Source: Lachnospiraceae bacterium UBA3802 (GTDB lineage Bacteria > Bacillota > Clostridia > Lachnospirales > Lachnospiraceae). Taken from it: DNA of 30,574 bases. The notes beneath the pieces were generated by a model, which was given only the letters and a program-made list of their open reading frames with translations, did not search any database and had not been told where the DNA came from. Positions 25,485-30,574 of the stretch are shown here, piece after piece (position 1 is the first letter of the stretch; each line of letters opens with the position of its first letter). Both the position numbers and the translations under genes were made by a program. The DNA lies in the NCBI GenBank assembly GCA_002369155.1, contig DFEM01000077.1:1-30574 (forward strand). Reading direction: 5' to 3'.

Positions 25485-26255
25485 CTATTTATTTTTCTTA
25501 CCTGCAAGGATTCCGAAAATAAGATAAAAAACTAAAGTCAAAATCACGAAAATCAAAACAAATGCATTTATCTCTTCACTCCATTTAAGCGCAACAGCAG
25601 AGCCTGATAAAATAAGCATGATGAGCGGATTAATGAAAGAAAAACTTGTTACGCCTTCTCTGAAGAACTTTAAAAGCATAATTCCAAATACCGGAATAAG
25701 TATTATTGCTGCCGCAAATTCCGCTATGTAAAAAGGTACGGTAAGCGCGCCGAGCTTAAGTGCTATGTAGCAGACAGGAACTGTCATTGAAAAAAGTGTT
25801 AAATATATTACCGATACTATGGACGAAAAGCTTTTGGCTTTGTCTCCCCTGCATTTTTCGACAGTTCTTACAATCATGGATGCAATCAAAAAGCCATATG
25901 CGATAAACTGAACCGGTGCGATTGTAAATCCCGTATGCATCATGCCTCCGTAAAGGAAAGCCATAGCAGCAATAACTATCGATTTATAGTTCTCTTCAAA
26001 GGGATATAATTCCTTGGAAAAAAGTGATTTAAGCAATCCGAAAAACGGTTTGACAGAAAGCGCCACACCGGCAATTAAACTTAATGCCGTTATGCAATAC
26101 GTAATGTAATTAAAATAATTGCCCGAATCAAGAGCGTATACACCGCCGTGATGAAAACTTAAAATCACTGCCAGAAGTCTTTCTGTAAAAATAATGATAA
26201 AATAAACCAAAAGACCCGTGATTTTTAATTTATTGGTTAATTTGTTTTCGCCCAA
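25485..26255 (-). CDS. Seven-helix membrane protein of unknown function
   Basis: I do not recognise this 256-residue protein. It has about seven membrane helices with short loops and no catalytic motif I can name; FLYGGMMHTGFTIAPVQFIA in the middle is its most distinctive stretch. The likely start is TTG at 26253-26255, since AGAGG lies about eight bases upstream; a GTG three codons earlier overlaps that site. It sits between larC (95 bases upstream) and the GGDEF gene (its stop is close to that gene's start), so it may form a membrane sensor pair with the cyclase. Whether it is transcribed with the lar genes is unclear, since no terminator separates them. Confidence 0.75.
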   Translation of the reverse strand: MGENKLTNKLKITGLLVYFIIIFTERLLAVILSFHHGGVYALDSGNYFNYITYCITALSLIAGVALSVKPFFGLLKSLFSKELYPFEENYKSIVIAAMAFLYGGMMHTGFTIAPVQFIAYGFLIASMIVRTVEKCRGDKAKSFSSIVSVIYLTLFSMTVPVCYIALKLGALTVPFYIAEFAAAIILIPVFGIMLLKFFREGVTSFSFINPLIMLILSGSAVALKWSEEINAFVLIFVILTLVFYLIFGILAGKKNK

Positions 26256-26350
26256 ATCAATCACCTCTTTTCTGCGCCGAAATTTAATTTTAAATTAATT
26301 CAATTCATATGCTTTTCAAAGCAGCCTTGCTACATCCCTGTCAGAAGGTT

Positions 26351-27754
26351 TCATTTGTCTGCAAGCAGTCTTTCAACTTCCTCTATCGAAATGTTTTCTT
26401 CTCTCGCAATCCTTGCGAGATCTTCGTATTCAATCTTTTCTCTTGTAACACCAAAGCCTTCCGAGCGTTTGATTCTGATGTTTCCAAATTTCGTATCTTT
26501 GGTAATTATTTCTCTTTTTAAGGCATAACGGCGGCTTACGTTCTCACGTATCCCAAGTGTTGTGGTATGTTTGAATATAAGTTCGACCATTGTATCTTTT
26601 TTATCTTCTCTGCATATTACGCTAAGAAGAATGCCGGGTCTTGATTTTTTCATTCCAACGGGAATCGTATAAGCTTCGAGTGCTCCCGACTTTAAGAATT
26701 CTTCTGTGGCAAATCCGATTTTTTCGGGCGTCATGTCATCCACGTTGCAGGATAATTCAACTATCATCTCGCTGTCTTCTTTGGTGTCTCCGAGGAATGC
26801 CCTTACGCAATTGGCCTGCTCAAAATCTTTTCTGCCCATTCCGTATCCGATTTTGCCTACAGTCATGACAGGCATTTCGCCGAATGAATCAACGAAATTC
26901 TTAAGAAGAGCAGCACCTGTCGGAGTACAAAGCTCGCTCTTAATGTGACCTGAATACATCGGAATGCCTTTAAGTATATACGCAGTCGCAGGTGCAGGCA
27001 CGGGAATTATTCCGTGAGCGCAGTGCACATGGCCGCTTCCTACATTTACAGGTGAAGCCACTATCTTCTCGGGCTTTAATTCTTCTAAAAGCATGCAGTT
27101 AATCGTAACATCCGCGATCGCATCCATCGTTCCCACTTCATGGAAGTGAATCTCGCTAACATCCACGCCGTGCGCATGGCTTTCTGCTTCTGCTATCAAA
27201 GCGTAAACCTTTTTCGCATTCGCTTTAACATTATCAGAAACATCGAGTCCGTCAATGATATTCTCTATATCCTTCATTGAAGCATGATGATGGTGATGTT
27301 CGTGATGATGGTCATGATCATGATGGCTGTGATGATCATCGTTGTCGTGTTCATGTGTGTGTGTTTCGTGCGTGTGGTCAGCGAGTTCATGACATTCGTG
27401 ATTATGCGAATGTTCGTGATAATCATCATGGCTGTGGTCATCGTCATGGCTGTGTGTGTGTTCATGATTGTGGTCGTCGTGGCTGTGTTCATGGTCATGA
27501 TGATGGTCGTGATCATGATGATGTTCGTGCGCCTCCCGCATCTCTCCTTCGCTCTCACCGTTTACGAGCACATCCATATGAGTGCCGAGAATTCCGCATT
27601 TGGTCATGGGAATGGGTTTGACGGTTACTCCCTCAAGTCCGAGATTTTGTATTGTTTTTAGGAACGCTTCCTTATCGTCCAATAATTCATATAATGCAGC
27701 CTGAAGCATGTCTCCCGCTGCGCCCATGGAACAATCAAGATAAAGTGTTTTCAT
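26351..27754 (-). CDS. larC: LarC, nickel insertion protein for the nickel-pincer cofactor
   Basis: This 467-residue protein is LarC, the CTP-dependent cyclometallase that inserts nickel into the pyridinium bisthiocarboxylate pincer in the last step of lactate-racemase cofactor synthesis. It starts [20 protein letters not shown] and contains [53 protein letters not shown] and the C-terminal [18 protein letters not shown] block. Residues 76-157 are a histidine-rich insert with about 40 His, presumably a nickel store. The gene is a single open frame; in some lactobacilli it is split by a programmed frameshift. GGGAGG lies five bases before the ATG, and the start lies inside the 3' end of larB. 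Confidence 0.95.
   Translation of the reverse strand: MKTLYLDCSMGAAGDMLQAALYELLDDKEAFLKTIQNLGLEGVTVKPIPMTKCGILGTHMDVLVNGESEGEMREAHEHHHDHDHHHDHEHSHDDHNHEHTHSHDDDHSHDDYHEHSHNHECHELADHTHETHTHEHDNDDHHSHHDHDHHHEHHHHHASMKDIENIIDGLDVSDNVKANAKKVYALIAEAESHAHGVDVSEIHFHEVGTMDAIADVTINCMLLEELKPEKIVASPVNVGSGHVHCAHGIIPVPAPATAYILKGIPMYSGHIKSELCTPTGAALLKNFVDSFGEMPVMTVGKIGYGMGRKDFEQANCVRAFLGDTKEDSEMIVELSCNVDDMTPEKIGFATEEFLKSGALEAYTIPVGMKKSRPGILLSVICREDKKDTMVELIFKHTTTLGIRENVSRRYALKREIITKDTKFGNIRIKRSEGFGVTREKIEYEDLARIAREENISIEEVERLLADK
27284..27529 (-). repeat. Low-complexity CAT/GAT repeat coding for the LarC histidine-rich insert
   Basis: About 246 bases are built of irregular CATGAT and CACGAC-like units, giving alternating His, Asp and Glu residues in LarC. 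The reading frame stays open and the units vary, so it is a coding low-complexity tract. Such DNA is prone to slippage, so insert length may vary among strains. Confidence 0.85.
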
Positions 27755-28508
27755 TCGAACCTCCCATATGATTGATGCGACTTGCGCTAAATCCTGCTCC
27801 GAAACCATTGTCTATATTTACAACGCTTACTCCTGCAGCGCAGGAATTAAGCATTGAAAGAAGTGCTGTAAGTCCCTCAAACGAAGCACCGTACCCAACA
27901 CTTGTCGGAACCGCTATAACGGGGCAGTCCGCAAGGCCGCCTATTACGCTTGCAAGTGCACCTTCCATACCCGCAATCGCTATTATTACCGATGCTCCCA
28001 TAATGGAATCAAGATTGGAAAAGAGTCTGTGAATTCCCGCAACACCGACGTCATATACTCTCTCAACTTCGTTGCCCAAAAACTCCGCGGTAAGCGCAGC
28101 CTCTTCGGCAACGGGTATGTCGCTGGTGCCTCCGGTAACAACAAGAATCTTTCCTATTCCGTCAGGCTTTCTCATATCGCCGACGATTCCTATACGAGCT
28201 TCTTTGTAATACTTAAACACGGGAAAATCTTTTATTAGGCTCTCTGCTTTTTCTTCCGACAGTCTTGTAATCAATATTCCGTCGTGTTGTTTTTCAAGCA
28301 TCTTCTCAACTATTAGTTTAATCTGTTCGGCAGTTTTACCGGCACCGTAAATTACTTCGCCCGCGCCCTGCCTGTTTTTTCTTTGAAGATCGATTTTTGC
28401 AAAATCAATATCCGCAAAAGGTTCGCTTTTAATCAATGTCTCGGCTTCTTTTACGGAAACTTTTCCATCCCTTACATCTTCAAGAATTTTATAAATATCA
28501 TTATTCAT
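27735..28508 (-). CDS. larB: LarB, pyridinium-3,5-biscarboxylate synthase
   Basis: This 257-residue protein is LarB, which carboxylates and hydrolyses nicotinic acid adenine dinucleotide to start the nickel-pincer pathway. Its C-terminal half resembles AIR carboxylase Pur[46 protein letters not shown] and [12 protein letters not shown]. The N-terminal half has the family stretch [13 protein letters not shown]. The ATG at 28506-28508 gives the usual family N-terminus; upstream in-frame TTG adds 14 Lys-rich residues and has no ribosome binding site. The last 20 bases overlap larC, suggesting coupled translation. It follows larE by 95 AT-rich bases. Confidence 0.93.
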   Translation of the reverse strand: MNNDIYKILEDVRDGKVSVKEAETLIKSEPFADIDFAKIDLQRKNRQGAGEVIYGAGKTAEQIKLIVEKMLEKQHDGILITRLSEEKAESLIKDFPVFKYYKEARIGIVGDMRKPDGIGKILVVTGGTSDIPVAEEAALTAEFLGNEVERVYDVGVAGIHRLFSNLDSIMGASVIIAIAGMEGALASVIGGLADCPVIAVPTSVGYGASFEGLTALLSMLNSCAAGVSVVNIDNGFGAGFSASRINHMGGSNENTLS

Positions 28509-28603
28509 CTTTTTAACTTTTATTCTTTTTATCTTTAATCTTTTATCCAATATTATTATCGGATTTTTAATTTTTCACGCATGTCAAATCTTAATTTGTT
28601 TGA

Positions 28604-29368
28604 TTAAAACTCGTGAACGGATTTCCATCTCGGAGTCGGATCGAGGCTTATGGTCGAATAATATTTTCCAAGTTCCGCCTCAATTTTTTCTCGTTCTTTC
28701 TCGTATAATTCATGCTGTTCTCCGACAAGCTGAATAAGCGCGTTCCCGTCCCTGTACCTTACTCTGTAATCCGAGAATCCAAGCGATGCCAAAAAGCTCT
28801 CTGCCTTTTCCGTATCCGAAAGAATCTCTCCCGTAATATATGTTCCCGCAGGCACTCTCGTGGCAAGGCAGGCATATGCCGGTTTATCCCATGTGAAAAG
28901 ACCGGCCTCCTTGGATCGTTCCCTGACATTTCCTTTTGTGATGCCGCACATGCGAAGGGGAGAAAGAATGTTTAATTCCGCAAGTACTTTCATCCCCGGG
29001 CGGTCTGTCTCTTCATCGGATGCATTGGTGCCTTCAAGCAAAACATCGAATCCTTCGTTTTTTGCATTTTCCTTAATAACTCCCATTATTTTGTTTTTGC
29101 AAAAATAACAGCGGTTTCCGGGATTGGCGCAAACGTCCTCGTCTTTTAAGACATCGTATTGAATGACTTTTAAATCAATTGAATATTCCGATGCAAATCT
29201 TTTGGCATCTTCCAACTCAAAATCAGGCTGAAATGCAGTTTTTACAAAATATGCTTTTACTCTTTTGGCAAGCTTTGATGCCTCATACAAAAGGTAAGCC
29301 GAATCGCATCCTCCCGAAAAAGCTATTGCAACCTCAGGATGTTCTTCAAAGAATTCTCTTAATTCCAT
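28604..29368 (-). CDS. larE: LarE, sulfur transferase of nickel-pincer cofactor synthesis
   Basis: This 254-residue protein is LarE, the ATP-dependent enzyme that converts the two carboxylates of the pincer precursor to thiocarboxylates. The PP-loop is SGGCDSAY (18-25); NRCYFCKNKI (85-94) and LLEGTNASDEETDRPGMKVL (110-129) are strong family marks. YACLATRVPAGT places C167 at the position of the sacrificial cysteine of the Lactobacillus enzyme. Other Cys residues (21, 80, 87, 90, 141) are present but I cannot show a cluster-binding set. GGAGG lies before the ATG. It heads the larE-larB-larC series; no larA racemase is in the window. Confidence 0.94.
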   Translation of the reverse strand: MELREFFEEHPEVAIAFSGGCDSAYLLYEASKLAKRVKAYFVKTAFQPDFELEDAKRFASEYSIDLKVIQYDVLKDEDVCANPGNRCYFCKNKIMGVIKENAKNEGFDVLLEGTNASDEETDRPGMKVLAELNILSPLRMCGITKGNVRERSKEAGLFTWDKPAYACLATRVPAGTYITGEILSDTEKAESFLASLGFSDYRVRYRDGNALIQLVGEQHELYEKEREKIEAELGKYYSTISLDPTPRWKSVHEF

Positions 29369-29398
29369 TTATTCCTCCGAATTAATATTTTTAAATAC

Positions 29399-29422
29399 AA
29401 AAAACCTCCGAGGGAGGTTTTT
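29399..29422 (-). terminator. Intrinsic terminator after the small membrane-protein operon
   Basis: AAAAACCTCC (29400-29409) and GGAGGTTTTT (29413-29422) pair around a 3-base loop, with six T on the minus strand. It is 23 bases after the stop of the last small membrane gene and only about 30 bases before the larE ATG. Confidence 0.8.
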
Positions 29423-29444
29423 GTTTTAGTTGTATGCAGGAAAA

Positions 29445-29762
29445 TCAGGCACCTTTCTTTAAAAGTGCTTTCTTGATAACACCTTTGGGATCTTTGATAA
29501 ACAAAGAAATCATCCAGATGATGAGGCCGAGTGCCACAACACAAAGTCCGAGATATGAATCATTTAACATATCGGCAGCTTCCGGTGTGAAGAATTCTGC
29601 ACCAAGCTCAGCATATTCGAAAATCGCATCCACAAACCACATGATTGAAGCACCCCAGTACATAAGTGCAAGGGTTCCGTATCTCATGGAATTATCGGGA
29701 GTTTTCTTATACCAAATCAAAGTTGCAACGATAGCCGCAAATACCGTAATAAGGAGTGTCAT
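29445..29762 (-). CDS. Small membrane protein of unknown function
   Basis: I do not recognise this 105-residue protein. It has three probable membrane helices (about 1-16, 30-47 and 72-89), an acidic outer or inner loop (FEYAELGAEFFTPEAADM) and a basic tail (KDPKGVIKKALLKKGA). Its ATG overlaps the stop of the upstream membrane gene (ATGA), and AAGGAGG seven bases before it lies inside that gene, so the two proteins are made in a coupled way and probably work together. The pair follows a YjfB-like gene. Codon use and ribosome site are like the neighbours, so it is a real gene. Confidence 0.8.
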   Translation of the reverse strand: MTLLITVFAAIVATLIWYKKTPDNSMRYGTLALMYWGASIMWFVDAIFEYAELGAEFFTPEAADMLNDSYLGLCVVALGLIIWMISLFIKDPKGVIKKALLKKGA

Positions 29763-30172
29763 GCCTTAACCTCCTTGGTATCTTCGTTCTGAGCCTGTCG
29801 TTTTTCGATAACCGATGAAACAACAACCATTCCTGCCCATGCAGCCGTAACAAGTACCGCCATGGTAACTCCCGCTGTACCCATTTCATGGAGCATTCCC
29901 GCCGCTTCTCCTTCTTTTACAGCTGTAAGGAAAGGAAATACAGGAATTACTTCGCCATGCCAAACATGCTCAAAAGCAAGAAGAGCACTTCCGCCCCAAA
30001 GCATCTTGTTGAGCCATCCGAGTTTGGTGGAAAACTTTGTTCCGATTTTTTCGGATATATCCTTTGTCTCAATATGTGCTTCTTTTAAATGTTTTTTCTC
30101 TTTGTGTTTAACAACTGCCGTAACGATTGTAGTAACAATTGCTTCCGTTCCCGGTACCAAAAAACAAGCCAT
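29759..30172 (-). CDS. Small conserved-looking membrane protein of unknown function
   Basis: This 137-residue protein begins with a hydrophobic segment (MACFLVPGTEAIVTTIVTAV), continues with a charged stretch rich in Lys, His and Glu (about 22-42), then KLGWLNKMLWGGSALLAFEH and VWHGEVIPVFPFL, and ends with a membrane helix (about 97-118) and a charged tail. Two or three membrane segments are likely. Similar proteins seem to occur in other anaerobes, from memory, but I know no function. The His residues in FEHVWHGE inside a hydrophobic setting could bind metal or haem; that is only a guess. AGGAGG precedes the ATG by five bases. It is coupled to the 105-residue gene and lies 16 bases after the YjfB-like gene. 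Confidence 0.8.
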   Translation of the reverse strand: MACFLVPGTEAIVTTIVTAVVKHKEKKHLKEAHIETKDISEKIGTKFSTKLGWLNKMLWGGSALLAFEHVWHGEVIPVFPFLTAVKEGEAAGMLHEMGTAGVTMAVLVTAAWAGMVVVSSVIEKRQAQNEDTKEVKA

Positions 30173-30188
30173 AATGTCCTCCTGAAAA

Positions 30189-30380
30189 CTAAACTGAAAT
30201 ATCTATTGATGCTCCTACAGAGGGATTGATACTTCTTTCCATTGCGGCAGAATCTATCATCTCAACCACTTCTGCTCCGACATCCTCCTGCATATCGAGT
30301 GCATTGCGAAGCATGGCAGTTCCGACTTCATCCATGGTCTTTTTCTGTGCCATTGCCATTGATAATGCAGCTATATCCAT
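30189..30380 (-). CDS. YjfB family protein (putative motility-associated)
   Basis: This 63-residue protein begins MDIAALSMAMAQKKTMDEVG and ends with NPSVGASIDISV, the pattern of the YjfB family, small proteins often noted near motility genes in Firmicutes and of unproven function. It has no signal peptide or membrane helix. A strong AAGGAGG site precedes the ATG, and a promoter with an extended -10 lies about 50 bases upstream. It is the first gene of a three-gene unit with two small membrane proteins. No flagellar or chemotaxis gene is visible in the window. Confidence 0.85.
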   Translation of the reverse strand: MDIAALSMAMAQKKTMDEVGTAMLRNALDMQEDVGAEVVEMIDSAAMERSINPSVGASIDISV

Positions 30381-30426
30381 ATTCGCTCCCTCCTTTTATT
30401 TATAATTTAATATGATTAACACCACT

Positions 30427-30460
30427 TACTTATTATACCATAAAGCCCTGAAAATAAGTA
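30427..30460 (-). promoter_or_regulatory. Promoter of the YjfB operon with flanking inverted repeat
   Basis: On the minus strand a perfect TATAAT (30432-30437) has the extended TGG motif (TG at 30439-30440); no good -35 is seen. TACTTATT (30427-30434) and AATAAGTA (30453-30460) are perfect 8-base inverted copies spanning the -10 and spacer, a possible operator. Confidence 0.5.
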
Positions 30461-30503
30461 CAGATTCAAACAATCTTCACAATTGAAAATTATTATAACA
30501 AAC

Positions 30504-30574
30504 TTACTTGTCAAGTATATCGGCTGCTTCTTTTAAAAGCTCGATAATGGGAAGATGCTGAGGACATACTCCCT
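30504..30574 (-). CDS. C-terminal fragment of an unidentified protein (cut by window edge)
   Basis: An open frame enters from the right edge and ends at TAA (30504-30506). Its last residues read GVCPQHLPIIELLKEAADIL then DK, which looks like a normal helical C-terminus, and the direction matches all neighbours. Twenty-two residues are too few to name a family. The frame was chosen because the other two close without leaving a sensible protein end. Confidence 0.45.
   Translation of the reverse strand, partial: GVCPQHLPIIELLKEAADILDK

Noticed and set aside
26256..26350. Possible terminator between larC and the next membrane gene (GCTTT/AAAGC)
   Set aside because: The stem is five bases with a two-base loop and no T-run follows.
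27284..27529. Possible CRISPR-like or minisatellite array
   Set aside because: Units are short, irregular and in frame with LarC; there are no constant repeats with unique spacers.
27274..27661. Several overlapping open frames with odd repetitive proteins on both strands
   Set aside because: They are frame shadows of the histidine-rich LarC tract, which stays open in many frames because of its simple sequence.
30487..30512. TTGACA followed by TATAAT after the right-edge partial gene
   Set aside because: The spacer is only about 11 bases, too short for a sigma-A promoter, and TTGACA is coding sequence.

Overview
The window reads as a chromosomal segment from a low-to-moderate GC, Gram-positive anaerobe of the Lachnospiraceae type; Butyrivibrio or a close relative is my best guess from protein style alone. 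Supporting signs are xylan-side-chain glycosidases, a ChvE/Mms-type monosaccharide ABC transporter, a YesM/YesN two-component system, strong AGGAGG-type ribosome binding sites with frequent TTG starts, an O2-scavenging flavodiiron protein, and lipoproteins with Gram-positive lipoboxes. There is no rRNA, tRNA, CRISPR array, insertion sequence or phage gene. Nearly everything lies on the minus strand; only two genes (21343-23991) are on the plus strand.

Reading the minus strand in transcription order from the right edge: (a) 30504-30574, the tail of an unidentified gene; (b) 29445-30380, a small operon of a YjfB-like protein and two overlapping unknown membrane proteins; (c) 24049-29368, nickel-pincer cofactor genes larE-larB-larC followed by an unknown membrane protein and a cytoplasmic GGDEF protein, ending at a terminator shared with the plus-strand pair; (d) 21343-23991 (+), a membrane GGDEF protein and an exported L,D-transpeptidase; (e) 14964-21094, membrane spermidine-synthase-like protein, MATE exporter, three-domain flavodiiron protein and macro-domain protein in tight series, then a separate VWA gene (14203-14868); (f) 7527-14088, a five-gene sugar-sensing operon: unknown polytopic membrane protein, membrane-anchored binding protein, histidine kinase, AraC-type response regulator and a lipoprotein twin of the transport binding protein; (g) 3306-7345, the ABC sugar importer (binding protein, ATPase, permease); (h) 1-3130, GH39 beta-xylosidase, membrane-anchored trigger-factor-like isomerase and the start of a GH43 glycosidase.

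Regions f-h look like one functional unit: extracellular sugar is sensed by dedicated binding proteins coupled to the kinase, the response regulator switches on the importer, and imported or surface oligosaccharides are trimmed by the GH39 and GH43 enzymes. The GH39 and GH43 enzymes suggest xylose or xylo-oligosaccharides, but the ligand is inferred. The best candidates for under-described biology are the three-binding-protein sensing/uptake locus with its unknown first gene and a hairpin immediately behind its promoter, the macro/VWA pair behind the flavodiiron gene, and the YjfB plus membrane-pair operon. All functional calls come from reading the translated sequence by eye; no database search was run.
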